Origin: Pirellulaceae bacterium
GTDB taxonomy: Bacteria; Planctomycetota; Planctomycetia; Pirellulales; Pirellulaceae
Length of the DNA: 8,482 nucleotides
Direction: 5' to 3'
Assembly: GCA_013002105.1 (NCBI GenBank)
Contig: JABDKS010000372.1
Location: forward strand, 1 to 8,482
In this document: one piece after another, positions 1 through 7,076 of the stretch
How positions within the stretch are numbered: position 1 is the stretch's first letter
How the letters are laid out: each line of letters starts with the position of its first letter
Position numbers and translations under genes: made by a program
Notes under the pieces: model-generated
What the model was told of the DNA's origin: nothing
What the model saw: the letters and a program-made list of their open reading frames with translations, nothing else
The model's database searches: none

Positions 1-123
1 ATTCGACAGATCGAACCGCTGGTGCGCGGGATCCGGCTCGCCGTGATCCTGTTGGGCTACCTTGTTTGCCATCTTTACGTCCGCTGGGATCCATTGAGCG
101 TCATTGATTGGTGGATGGATTGA
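1..123 (+). CDS. C-terminal end of an unidentified, possibly membrane-associated protein (partial)
   Basis: An open frame runs from the first base of the window to a TGA at 121-123 and gives the last 40 residues of a protein whose start lies outside. About 15 consecutive hydrophobic residues (LAVILLGYLVCHLYV, residues 13-27) follow an Arg-containing stretch (RGIR), and the tail is Trp-rich (VIDWWMD). This suggests a final transmembrane or membrane-associated helix. I do not recognise a family. It does not look like the C-terminus of GatC, which would be an obvious neighbour for gatA. The 189 bases to the next gene argue against tight coupling with gatA. The frame is chosen because frame 2 meets a stop early and frame 3 reads less like protein. 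The evidence is short, so confidence is moderate. Confidence 0.5.
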   Translation: MRQIEPLVRGIRLAVILLGYLVCHLYVRWDPLSVIDWWMD

Positions 124-312
124 TCGATTACTCCGCCGACGCGGGGAATGTTTGGATCCAATCTCGCGGGTCTGATCTTGCAGCAGACAGTGTTTTCGTC
201 ATGGATGCGCTGCCGCGTCACTACTGGTCGATATCCCGGTCTTCGCGGATAATCGTCGATTCATTCCCTTGGACGTGATTTCCCTAGGTAGAGAGGACTG
301 GGCAGCGAAAAT

Positions 313-1791
313 ATGTTTGATTCGACGGAGGAAATCCTTCGGTTGCAATCCAGCGGTGAAGCGACCGCGGTGGAAATTGCCGAACAGTCGCTCGCGGTGA
401 TCGAGAGTTCGCAGACGACTCACAATGCGTTCACAAACGTTGCTCGCGAATCAGCGATTGCAGCGGCGAAGGTGGTCGACGCCAAGCGCGCTGCCGGTCA
501 ACCACTGGGCCCTTTGGCCGGTGTCCCGGTTGCGGTCAAGGACGTGATCTGCACGCAGGGCACGCCGACAACCTGTTCGTCCAACATGCTGCGCAATTTC
601 GATCCCCCGTACAACGCGACGGTGATCGACAAGTTGCGTCAAGCCGACGCGGTGATCGTTGGCAAAACCAACATGGACGAATTCGCGATGGGCGCGAGCA
701 CCGAAACGAGTGCGTTTGGTGTGACACGCAATCCATGGGATGTTACACGTACACCTGGCGGCAGCAGTGGCGGCGCGGCCGCGGCAGTTGCGGCCGGTAC
801 GGTTCCGCTCTCATTGGGCAGCGACACGGGGGGATCGATTCGTCAGCCCGCAGCGTTTTGTGGCGTCACGGGACTCAAGCCCACTTACGGTCGCGTCAGT
901 CGTTACGGGCTAGTTGCGTTTGCCAGCAGCTTGGACCAAATCGGACCGATCGCTTGGTCGGCCAAAGAATGTGCTCGATTGTTGGAAGCGATCGCCGGTT
1001 ACGAGCCGCGCGATTCGACTTCGTTGGACATCGATGTTCCCAAATTCACGCAGGCGACCGAAACCAATGACCTGCGCGGAATTCGGATCGGGCTCTTGCG
1101 ATCTTCGCTGGATGCCGAGGGCCTGGATCAATCCATTCGCGAGCGCGTTCTAGAATCGGTGGACGTTTTCAAATCGTTGGGGGCGGAGATTGTCGACGTC
1201 GACCTGCCGCACAGCAACTACTGGGTACCCACTTATTACGTGATTGCGCCGAGCGAAGCGAGTAGTAATTTGTCACGGTACGACGGCGCTCATTATGGTC
1301 ACCGCGCCGGGGAGTTGGATCCCGAATTGGTCGCCACAGAAGGCCCGTTGGTCGCAACCTATTGTCGCAGTCGCAACGAAGGATTTGGTGCAGAAGTCAA
1401 ACGGCGAATCATGGTGGGCACCTACGCATTGAGTGAAGGTTACGCTGATCAGTACTACAATCAGGCGCTCAAGGCACGCCGATTGATCAAGGGTGACTAC
1501 GACGCCGCGTTTACCCACTGCGATTTATTACTCGGCCCGGTGACACCCACCAGCGCATTTGAATTGGGTGACAAGATCGACGATCCGATCCAAATGTATT
1601 TGTGCGATCTGTTCACCGTCGGGGCCAATCTAGCGGGCGTGCCGGCGATATCGTTGCCAGCGGGTTTTGACAACGGCGGATTGCCAATCGGCGTTCAGTT
1701 GCAGGCGCCCGTCCTGCAGGAATCCCGCCTGTTGTTTGCCGCCGCCGCTTTTCAATCGATCACCGACCATCACACGCAACGGCCATCATGA
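313..1791 (+). CDS. gatA: Asp-tRNA(Asn)/Glu-tRNA(Gln) amidotransferase subunit A (GatA)
   Basis: GatA is the glutaminase/amidase subunit of the cytoplasmic GatCAB complex. It releases ammonia from glutamine, and the ammonia is channelled to GatB to convert Glu-tRNA(Gln) or Asp-tRNA(Asn) to the amide form. The 492-residue length is normal. The amidase-signature core is clear: VAVKDV with Lys76, TPGGSSGG with Ser151, and [12 protein letters not shown] with Ser175. The spacing K-75-S-24-S equals that of the known Lys-cisSer-Ser triad (K79/S154/S178 in Staphylococcus aureus GatA). [16 protein letters not shown] follows as expected, and the C-terminal part has the usual [17 protein letters not shown] and [11 protein letters not shown] blocks. 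The ATG at 313 is preceded by GAGAGG at 291-296, a rather distant ribosome-binding site. It starts just before the conserved helical N-terminus. Its TGA overlaps the gatB ATG, so the two are co-transcribed and probably translationally coupled. Confidence 0.97.
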   Translation: MFDSTEEILRLQSSGEATAVEIAEQSLAVIESSQTTHNAFTNVARESAIAAAKVVDAKRAAGQPLGPLAGVPVAVKDVICTQGTPTTCSSNMLRNFDPPYNATVIDKLRQADAVIVGKTNMDEFAMGASTETSAFGVTRNPWDVTRTPGGSSGGAAAAVAAGTVPLSLGSDTGGSIRQPAAFCGVTGLKPTYGRVSRYGLVAFASSLDQIGPIAWSAKECARLLEAIAGYEPRDSTSLDIDVPKFTQATETNDLRGIRIGLLRSSLDAEGLDQSIRERVLESVDVFKSLGAEIVDVDLPHSNYWVPTYYVIAPSEASSNLSRYDGAHYGHRAGELDPELVATEGPLVATYCRSRNEGFGAEVKRRIMVGTYALSEGYADQYYNQALKARRLIKGDYDAAFTHCDLLLGPVTPTSAFELGDKIDDPIQMYLCDLFTVGANLAGVPAISLPAGFDNGGLPIGVQLQAPVLQESRLLFAAAAFQSITDHHTQRPS

Positions 1792-3269
1792 GTGCTCATT
1801 CGAACAACCCGCCGGCCACCACGGTCATCGGTCTGGAAGTTCACGTCCAATTAAAAACGCAAACAAAGTTGTTTTGTGGATGCCGGACTCAGTTCGGTGC
1901 GCCGCCCAACACACAGGTCTGTCCGGTTTGTCTGGGATTGCCCGGTGCGCTGCCGGTAATGAACCAGCATGCGATCCAGTTAGCGATCAAGGCGGGTTTG
2001 GCGATCAATTGTGACATTCCGCCGCTGACCAAATGGGATCGTAAACAATACTTCTATCCCGATCTGCCCAAGGGTTATCAGATCAGCCAATTTGATTTGC
2101 CGATCTGCGCCGAAGGTTACTTGGATATTCCTGACCCGGCCGAGCCCGGGGAAACCCGTCGAATTGGGATCACGCGTGCTCACTTAGAAGAAGACGCCGG
2201 CAAGAGCATGCACGACGAGGCGGCCGGCAAAGGGGATACTCGGATCGACCTGAACCGTTGCGGTACCCCGCTGCTGGAGATCGTCAGTGAACCCGACATG
2301 CGCTCGGCTGCCGAAGCCCAAGAGTACTTAACCAAGCTCAAGGCCCTGATGACTCACATGGGGATCTCCGACTGCGAAATGCAAGAAGGCAGTTTGCGTG
2401 TCGATGCCAACGTCAACTTGCACATCGAAGTCGGCGCAGAGCGGGTTGCAACGCCGATCGTCGAAGTGAAAAACATGAACAGTTTTCGCGCGGTCGAAGC
2501 GGCGATTGAACATGAAGTTTGGCGGCAGTATAAGAATTGGCAAGAAACCGGTTACACCATCAACGACAAACCAAAAACCACTCGTGGCTGGGACGACACC
2601 AAAGAAATTACCTTTCAGCAACGCGAAAAAGAAGAGTCGGCCGACTATCGGTACTTTCCTGATCCCGATTTGTTGCCGATCCGAATTCCACGCGAACAGG
2701 TCGACGCGATCGCGGAGACCTTGGGTGAAACGCCCCAGCAAACACGCGAGCGCCTGCCAGATCAGTACGGGATCAAACCGTATGACGCAGATGTGATCGT
2801 CAAATCGGGTCGCGAAATGGTCGAGTATTACGAACAAGTTGCCAGGTTGTCCGGCGACGGCAAACGGGCCAGCTCCTGGGTCCAGCAGGACGTGATGAGG
2901 ACGATGAACGAACGCCAAATCAGCGTCGATGCCTTTCCCGTCTCGGCCGCCAAGCTTGGTGACTTGCTCGGTCGTGTCTGCAAAGGAGATTTGGATAACG
3001 GTCGTGCACGTGATGTGTTCCATCGGTTGTTGGATCAGGATCAAAGCGTTGATGATGCGATCAACGATCTGGGAATCGCGTCGGTCGACAGCAGCGAAAT
3101 CGATTCGTTGGTTCAAGAGTTGTTAGACGCAAACCCGAAAATCGTCGAGGATGTTTTGGGCGGCAACGAAAAAGCGGTGGGTGCGTTGATTGGGCAGGCT
3201 CGCAAAAAGAATCCCAACGCCAATCCGCAAGTCGTTCGCGAGACGGCATTGCGACTGATCCAATCCTAA
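1788..3269 (+). CDS. gatB: Asp-tRNA(Asn)/Glu-tRNA(Gln) amidotransferase subunit B (GatB)
   Basis: GatB binds the mischarged tRNA, phosphorylates the Glu/Asp side chain with ATP, and amidates it with ammonia from GatA. The protein has 493 residues, slightly above the usual length. The N-terminus shows [13 protein letters not shown] (Glu17, His19). A zinc-type cysteine set follows: Cys30-x-Cys32 and Cys45-x-x-Cys48, in FCGC and VCPVC. Next come [15 protein letters not shown], the block [10 protein letters not shown] and the family signature [17 protein letters not shown] (about residues 154-170). [16 protein letters not shown] and [13 protein letters not shown] complete the kinase-like cradle domain. 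The last 140 or so residues form the helical and YqeY-like tail that contacts tRNA, ending with [20 protein letters not shown]. The ATG lies inside the gatA stop (ATGA, 1788-1791). No convincing Shine-Dalgarno is visible, which fits translational coupling to gatA. Confidence 0.97.
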   Translation: MSAHSNNPPATTVIGLEVHVQLKTQTKLFCGCRTQFGAPPNTQVCPVCLGLPGALPVMNQHAIQLAIKAGLAINCDIPPLTKWDRKQYFYPDLPKGYQISQFDLPICAEGYLDIPDPAEPGETRRIGITRAHLEEDAGKSMHDEAAGKGDTRIDLNRCGTPLLEIVSEPDMRSAAEAQEYLTKLKALMTHMGISDCEMQEGSLRVDANVNLHIEVGAERVATPIVEVKNMNSFRAVEAAIEHEVWRQYKNWQETGYTINDKPKTTRGWDDTKEITFQQREKEESADYRYFPDPDLLPIRIPREQVDAIAETLGETPQQTRERLPDQYGIKPYDADVIVKSGREMVEYYEQVARLSGDGKRASSWVQQDVMRTMNERQISVDAFPVSAAKLGDLLGRVCKGDLDNGRARDVFHRLLDQDQSVDDAINDLGIASVDSSEIDSLVQELLDANPKIVEDVLGGNEKAVGALIGQARKKNPNANPQVVRETALRLIQS

Positions 3270-3398
3270 ATTGGTTTGCAACCTAAAGTGGATTCGATGG
3301 CGTGCAGACCGACCGATAATTGAGCTTCACGTTGACCGCGTAAACCGGCATACTATGCCGCCAGTACGACGTCGCCGAGTGGAAAACGGGTCAGCAGA

Positions 3399-3503
3399 AA
3401 TTGGGTCACCAGCGGAAAAGGGCTCAGACCCCAATAGCCGAAACGGCCCGCAGGGTGCCTTGCACGATTGGGGCCAGACCCCTTTAACGCTGTTGACCAA
3501 ATT
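3399..3503. repeat. Long imperfect inverted repeat, REP/BIME- or MITE-like
   Basis: Two 37-base arms, 3399-3435 and 3467-3503, are reverse complements at 30 of 37 positions and are separated by a 31-base loop (3436-3466). Each arm holds a short near-palindromic core, GGGCTCAGACCCC (left) and GGGGCCAGACCCC (right). Outside the cores are matching GGTCA and CAGCG blocks. The loop contains its own small hairpin, GCCG-AAA-CGGC (3437-3447). The element fills the middle of the gap between gatB and the next gene. It shares no sequence with the GTAG-headed repeats near the his genes, so it belongs to another family. It could act as a transcription barrier after gatB, but there is no T-run after the stem. 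Rest of the 3270-3585 gap: a perfect 6-bp hairpin CGGCAT-ACT-ATGCCG at 3346-3360, and nothing that looks like a gene. Confidence 0.75.
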
Positions 3504-3572
3504 GACGAGCCAGTGCCTCGTGCGTGAAACATCGCAACCAATGGGATGATCAGACGATCTGGACGAGATCAC

Positions 3573-3579
3573 GGAAGAA
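3573..3579 (+). promoter_or_regulatory. Ribosome-binding site of the 164-residue membrane protein gene
   Basis: GGAAGAA lies 6 bases before the ATG at 3586. It is one of the few convincing purine-rich sites in the window and supports the chosen start. Confidence 0.5.
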
Positions 3580-3585
3580 ATCACT

Positions 3586-4080
3586 ATGCCAACGCCAGAG
3601 CCATCCCAGTCGCCACCACGAGACATCGCCTACCGCGTTCTTATCTCTCTGATCGTTGTGGTGGTGATTTGGGAATTGCTGACGCCGCTGGTTCCATCGG
3701 TGGCAATGACGACGATGAAACGTTTTCATTTACGGACCGAATCGTTTTGGCTGTGGGCGATTCAGCAGCCCGTTCCGTCGATGTACAACTTCGGCAACAC
3801 GGTCGAAATTCACAGCATTCCGCCAGGGATGATCGATCCCATACTGCCGGGTGAACGTCCAAGGTACCTCAACCATTTCCCCCTTCGCCGACTAACCTTT
3901 GCCGATGGTCGATACGACCATTTACGCAAAGGGGATCACAAGTGGTTTGAAGCAAAGTCGACCTATCGCGGTCAGGAATTGACGACGATGGTCCATGCCA
4001 AACCGATTGGTGACGGCGTTTACGAGATCATTCGGATGGATGATCCGATACCCGACGCTGCGGAGCCCGCATCGCCATGA
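3586..4080 (+). CDS. Hypothetical protein with one N-terminal transmembrane segment
   Basis: The 164-residue product has a short polar N-terminus (MPTPEPSQSPPRD) and then one strongly hydrophobic segment (VLISLIVVVVIWELL, about residues 18-32). A soluble domain of about 120 residues follows, rich in charged and aromatic residues. This is the shape of a signal-anchor protein with its bulk outside the cytoplasmic membrane; no lipobox or clear signal-peptidase site is seen. I do not recognise a family and see no catalytic motif. The blocks LTFADGRYDHLRKGDHKWF and GDGVYEIIRMDDP are the most distinctive parts. The start at 3586 has a good upstream GGAAGAA. The stop overlaps the ATG of the next gene (ATGA, 4077-4080), so the two membrane proteins are very likely co-expressed and may act together. 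Confidence 0.8.
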   Translation: MPTPEPSQSPPRDIAYRVLISLIVVVVIWELLTPLVPSVAMTTMKRFHLRTESFWLWAIQQPVPSMYNFGNTVEIHSIPPGMIDPILPGERPRYLNHFPLRRLTFADGRYDHLRKGDHKWFEAKSTYRGQELTTMVHAKPIGDGVYEIIRMDDPIPDAAEPASP

Positions 4081-4937
4081 TGGTCCCACGGTTAAGAATG
4101 TTCGCGGTCCACTGGTTGGTGCAGCTGGGAATGCTGCTGGCAATCGTATGGAAGTGGAAGTTTTTTCTAAGCGCTGATCGAATTTATCACCGCTCTCCGA
4201 TACAGGATCCGTTCTTCCCCGCGTGGATGCAGTCGGCCGATGTGATTCGCTGGGCGTTTTGTGCAGCGGTAGTCGCAATCGTTTTCAATATTGCCAGTTG
4301 GGATCGCTGGCTGTCGCTTTTTTGCACCTATCTGACATTGGTTTGTTTGACGATCCTTTGTTTGCATCAAGGCAGCTACAACGATGCGACCTTCGCAACG
4401 ACCTGGTGGACTTGTTTGTGGGCGACTTGGTACGTGCATCACATGAATGATCCCGATCGCACATTCACGCTAAGACGAGGGGCCTTTCTTAGTCGCGCCA
4501 TCATTTCGATGATCTTATTGGGCGGTGCGGTAGGGAAATGGACGCCCGAGTATTGGGATGGCCAAGTGATGTACGACATCTATTTCGAAGGCCGAAATTA
4601 CTGGACGTTCAATCTATTGCGAAGTAATTTTGAACCCGAGACGCTGCGCGAGATGGCGATCTGGTACAGCCGTAAAGTGGTCGTGATTGAAACCTTGTGT
4701 GGTTTTGGACTATGGCTGTTGCCGCCACGCTGGGCAGCGCTCGTCGGATTGACGATCCTGACGTCGATCGCACTGTTTTCCAACTTCTATCTATTTTCCG
4801 TCATGTTCTGCTTGATGGGGCTGTCGACCGTGGGGTTCTTTGTCGTCGGCACAAAACAAGCAGCAACGAGCGAGCAACCCATCGAGCAACCGAGCGAAGA
4901 TGCGATCGAACCGTCGACCGTCGACGATCAGCCTTAG
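4077..4937 (+). CDS. Multi-pass integral membrane protein, possibly HTTM/DoxX-like
   Basis: The product has 286 residues with about six to eight hydrophobic segments (near residues 8-26, 58-72, 79-96, 108-120, 141-153, 200-216, 220-240 and 243-258). It ends in a 26-residue acidic, polar tail (EQPIEQPSEDAIEP...). The central pattern LLGGAVGKWTPEYWDG (148-162) followed by a Glu-containing helix (VVVIETLCGFGLWLLPPRW) recalls the glycine-Lys-x-x-x-x-Trp-x-x-G layout of HTTM and related DoxX-like proteins, the family that includes vitamin K-dependent gamma-carboxylase. That assignment is an impression, not a demonstrated match, and I cannot point to a catalytic lysine or histidine. It overlaps the preceding single-pass protein by ATGA, with GGAG at 4062-4065 upstream. 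A second ATG follows directly at 4080. Its stop lies 20 bases from the stop of the convergent hisB. Confidence 0.8.
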   Translation: MMVPRLRMFAVHWLVQLGMLLAIVWKWKFFLSADRIYHRSPIQDPFFPAWMQSADVIRWAFCAAVVAIVFNIASWDRWLSLFCTYLTLVCLTILCLHQGSYNDATFATTWWTCLWATWYVHHMNDPDRTFTLRRGAFLSRAIISMILLGGAVGKWTPEYWDGQVMYDIYFEGRNYWTFNLLRSNFEPETLREMAIWYSRKVVVIETLCGFGLWLLPPRWAALVGLTILTSIALFSNFYLFSVMFCLMGLSTVGFFVVGTKQAATSEQPIEQPSEDAIEPSTVDDQP

Positions 4938-4957
4938 CGGGCACAACTCAGCACGCT

Positions 4958-5545
4958 CTACAGCACGCCTTTTGTGCTCGGCACCGCATCGCTGCGGGGA
5001 TCGCTTTCGGCTGCCATCCGAATGGCTCGCGCAGTGGCTTTAAAGACGCACTCGGCAATGTGGTGACCGTTTCGACCGTGGTGCAATAAGACGTGCAAAT
5101 TGCAGTTGGCATTGGCGGCGAACGATTGCCAAAAATGTTCGATCAACTCACTGTCAAACGTGCCAATCTTTGCCACCGCAATCGGAGCGTGATATTCAAA
5201 TGCGTAACGGCCACCCAAGTCGACCGCCGAGGTCACCAAACATTCGTCCATTGGCAAGGTGAAGTGTCCGTATCGACGAATTCCCGCGCGGTTACCAAGG
5301 GCCTGATCGATGGCTTGACCCAGAGCGATGCCGATGTCTTCGGCCGTGTGGTGGTCATCGACATGCAAGTCGCCCACCGCTTTGACATCCAGATCGATCA
5401 AGGCGTGTTTGGCCAACAAGTCCATCATGTGATCGAGAAACCCGATGCCCGATTCCCTCGTGCCGCCACCATCGCCATCCAAATTCAAGGACAACGTGAT
5501 ATCGGTCTCACCAGTCTTCCGCTTAATCGTCGCAGTGCGCGTCAT
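4958..5545 (-). CDS. hisB: Imidazoleglycerol-phosphate dehydratase (HisB)
   Basis: HisB dehydrates imidazoleglycerol phosphate to imidazoleacetol phosphate, the step just before HisC in histidine synthesis. It is a cytoplasmic manganese enzyme that forms a 24-mer in known members. At 195 residues it is the monofunctional type, without the histidinol-phosphatase domain fused in enterobacteria. Both metal-binding signatures are present: GFLDHMM (35-41) with DLHVDDHHTAEDIGIALG (59-76), and the second half LHHGRNGHHIAE (154-165). The typical C-terminus STKGVL is also present. The ATG at 5545-5543 is followed directly by the usual TRTATIKRKTGET start, so it is convincing. It has no Shine-Dalgarno sequence: a REP hairpin ends four bases upstream of the ATG. 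The gene lies downstream of hisC, 144 bases away, with two REPs in the gap. Confidence 0.97.
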   Translation of the reverse strand: MTRTATIKRKTGETDITLSLNLDGDGGGTRESGIGFLDHMMDLLAKHALIDLDVKAVGDLHVDDHHTAEDIGIALGQAIDQALGNRAGIRRYGHFTLPMDECLVTSAVDLGGRYAFEYHAPIAVAKIGTFDSELIEHFWQSFAANANCNLHVLLHHGRNGHHIAECVFKATARAIRMAAESDPRSDAVPSTKGVL

Positions 5546-5549
5546 TGTT

Positions 5550-5612
5550 GTAGAACGGACTTCAGTCCGTTACCTAAGTGATTTTTAATCGTAGAACGGA
5601 CTTCCGTCCGTC
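5550..5612. repeat. Two REP palindromes between hisC and hisB
   Basis: Two copies lie in the same orientation, 5550-5571 and 5591-5612, with a 41-base period. The first is a perfect consensus copy: GTAG followed by AACGGACTTCAGTCCGTT, an 8-bp stem with a TC loop. The second has GTAG and then AACGGACTTCCGTCCGTC. It pairs only over ACGGAC/GTCCGT and represents a variant subtype. The first copy ends four bases before the hisB start codon on the minus strand. The rest of the 5546-5689 gap shows nothing I can name. Confidence 0.9.
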
Positions 5613-5689
5613 AAGTACTGCAATGCCTGGATCGGTCGTTCTGCCGGCAGCAGAATGCACCCGAACCCCGGATGCTTTGTCGGCTACGC

Positions 5690-6745
5690 TCAGCTTCTTA
5701 ACTTGCGCTGGATCATCATCATACACGCGTCGATCTGTTCATCGGTCCCGACGGAAATTCTCAATCCGTCGCCCCATTCGGGGAATTGCATGTATCGAAC
5801 CAATATCTGATTCGTCTTCAGGAATTCGTAGATCGACTGATGATCGGCATTGGGATGCTGGCACCAAACGAAATTGGCGTGCGACGGGGTCACGTCGAAC
5901 CCTAAATCCGTCAACTGCAGAGCCATCCGATCGCGTGTTGCATTCATCTTAGTCCGAATATCCGACAACCAGGCTTGGCATCCCATTGCGGCAGTTGCCG
6001 CGGCGATCGACAGGGCATCGCAGTTGTAGCTGTCTTTGATTTTTGCCAATTCGGAAACCACCTGTGGTTGTGCGACCAGGAATCCGAATCGAATTCCTGC
6101 CAATCCATAGGATTTGCTGAGTGTCCGTGTCACCAGGATGCGTTCGTTTTGTTGGACCAAGTTCAGGCAATTGGTATCGGCAAAATCGGCGTAGGCTTCG
6201 TCGACCACCAATGGGCAGGACAGTGAATCTGCAATTTGGTTCACTTGTTCCGGTGGCACCATCGTGCCGCTCGGGCTGTTGGGATTGGGCAATAACACGA
6301 GCCGAACGTTCTCGTCGGCCTGGCCAAATGCCGCTGGCAGTTTCCAACCGTCTTCAAATGCAACCTGTTCCCAACCCGCCCCCTGAATATCGGCCAGCGT
6401 GCGGTAAAGGATGTAACTGGGGTAGGGCAGTCGCAATCGTTGACCTTCCCCCACGTATCCGCGAACGAGGATCGTCAAGATTTCGTCGCTGCCATTGCCG
6501 GCGAGAATCCATTCGGGACCGGGCAAGCCGAGGGCCTCGGCGGCGGCGCGGCGAAATGAATTCGCCATCGGATCGGGATAACGGTTCAGGTGTCCGCTGG
6601 CGGCCGTGCGAATCGCATCGACCACCGCGGGCGGCGGAGGATACGGATTTTCGTTCGTGTTCAGCTTGATGCACTTGCCCGGAGCGGGTTGTTCTCCGGG
6701 TGTGTACGGGAGCATCTTGGAAAGAGCAGGGCGAAACATCGTCAT
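5690..6745 (-). CDS. hisC: Histidinol-phosphate aminotransferase (HisC)
   Basis: HisC is a PLP enzyme of fold type I that transfers the amino group of glutamate to imidazoleacetol phosphate, giving histidinol phosphate. The 351 residues match the family length. Visible landmarks are LNTNENPYPPPP (28-39), the RYPDP block (55-59), AGNGSDEIL (82-90), the PNPNSPSG loop with Asn156, VDEAYADF with Asp182 and Tyr185, the PLP Schiff-base lysine Lys211 in TLSKSYGLAGIRFGF with Arg219, and the C-terminal substrate arginine Arg329 in GLRISVGT. The start is the ATG at 6745-6743, with a second in-frame ATG two codons later. The sequence immediately upstream is a degraded REP hairpin, so any ribosome-binding site would lie within it. 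hisB is downstream. hisD is upstream but separated by about 1.15 kb of REP arrays and an oppositely oriented transposase gene. Confidence 0.97.
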   Translation of the reverse strand: MTMFRPALSKMLPYTPGEQPAPGKCIKLNTNENPYPPPPAVVDAIRTAASGHLNRYPDPMANSFRRAAAEALGLPGPEWILAGNGSDEILTILVRGYVGEGQRLRLPYPSYILYRTLADIQGAGWEQVAFEDGWKLPAAFGQADENVRLVLLPNPNSPSGTMVPPEQVNQIADSLSCPLVVDEAYADFADTNCLNLVQQNERILVTRTLSKSYGLAGIRFGFLVAQPQVVSELAKIKDSYNCDALSIAAATAAMGCQAWLSDIRTKMNATRDRMALQLTDLGFDVTPSHANFVWCQHPNADHQSIYEFLKTNQILVRYMQFPEWGDGLRISVGTDEQIDACMMMIQRKLRS

Positions 6746-6762
6746 GCGGACATCCGTCCGTC
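6741..6762. repeat. Degenerate REP copy covering the hisC start codon
   Basis: The plus-strand bases 6741-6765 match the variant REP at 5591 at about 19 of 25 positions, sharing CGGAC and the following TCCGTCCGTCA. The GTAG guide is no longer intact (GTCA). The hisC start codon (6745-6743 on the minus strand) falls inside the copy. Confidence 0.6.
6746..6760 (-). promoter_or_regulatory. Hairpin directly upstream of the hisC start codon
   Basis: In the hisC sense direction CGGAC-GGAT-GTCCG (6760-6747) can form a 5-bp stem with a 4-base loop, ending one base before the AUG. The loop GGA stands 7 bases from the AUG, where a Shine-Dalgarno would be expected. A role in hisC translation is inferred only from position. 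Confidence 0.4.
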
Positions 6763-6851
6763 ACCTCAAAGTAAAAAGTAATCAACGCGTCAGCGATCCA
6801 CTAGTAAAACCAAAATAGTTGATCTTTGGGAGGGACCACGAGAATACACCC

Positions 6852-7041
6852 GTAGAACGGACTTCAGTCTGTTACCGGCAAGGGGGCTTTTCCAACGGCA
6901 ACGGACTGAAGTCCGTTCTACGTTAAGGTATGCTTGGGCAACGGACTGAAGTCCGTTCTCCGTTAAGGTATGCTTGGGCAACGGACTGAAGTCCGTTCTA
7001 CGCTGTGGTTTTGTTGGGCAACGGACTGAAGTCCGTTCTAC
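6852..7041. repeat. REP array left of the transposase gene (one forward, four reverse copies, 40-bp period)
   Basis: Copies lie at 6852-6873 (forward, one stem mismatch), 6900-6921, 6940-6961, 6980-7001 and 7020-7041 (all reverse). The reverse copies repeat exactly every 40 bases: a 22-base REP plus an 18-base spacer. Spacers 6922-6939 and 6962-6979 are identical (GTTAAGGTATGCTTGGGC). The third (7002-7019) differs but keeps its GGGC end. The copy at 6940 ends in CTCC, so its guide reads GGAG instead of GTAG. The forward copy and the first reverse copy can pair over their whole length, as in a BIME. The remaining part of the gene-free stretch 6746-7070, about 6766-6850, is AT-richer and shows no clear element. 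Confidence 0.93.
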
Positions 7042-7054
7042 GGGGTTTCTGCGT

Positions 7055-7076
7055 ATTCATGGGGGCACACATGAAT
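7055..7076 (+). promoter_or_regulatory. Inverted repeat around the ribosome-binding site and start codon of the transposase gene
   Basis: ATTCATG (7055-7061) and CATGAAT (7070-7076) are perfect 7-bp complements. The loop between them holds GGGG of the GGGGG likely to serve as Shine-Dalgarno (7061-7065). The start ATG at 7071 lies in the right arm. An RNA hairpin here could limit translation. This is inferred from the sequence only. Confidence 0.45.

Noticed and set aside
2328..3116. Long open frame antisense to gatB (262 codons)
   Set aside because: It lies wholly opposite a well-supported gatB and its translation shows no family motif; it is a shadow of the codon pattern.
3332..3356. Promoter-like TTGACC ... 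TACTAT upstream of the membrane-protein pair
   Set aside because: The spacer is only 13 bases and the second box coincides with a small hairpin, so I cannot support a promoter.
3271..3549. 92-codon open frame in the gap after gatB
   Set aside because: It runs through the long inverted repeat, has no ribosome-binding site and an Arg-rich composition with no recognisable motif.
4912..4926. Small palindrome CGTCGAC-C-GTCGACG at the convergent gene ends, considered as a terminator
   Set aside because: It lies within the last codons of the membrane-protein gene and has no T-run on either side.
5093..5581. 162-codon plus-strand frame opposite hisB
   Set aside because: It is antisense to all hisB motifs and ends by translating a REP.
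6121..6669. 182-codon plus-strand frame opposite hisC
   Set aside because: Arg/Pro/Ser-rich shadow of hisC with no independent support; the same holds for 6354-6785 on the minus strand in another frame.
6900..7041. Regular palindromic repeats with 18-base spacers, resembling a small CRISPR array
   Set aside because: The spacers are nearly identical to one another, the repeats have GTAG-hairpin REP structure and occur in both orientations, and no cas gene is near; a RAYT lies next to them.
7005..7070. Longer transposase reading frame starting at GTG 7005
   Set aside because: The extra N-terminus (GNGLKSVLR) is simply a translated REP; ATG 7071 has a G-rich site at proper distance and fits the family start.
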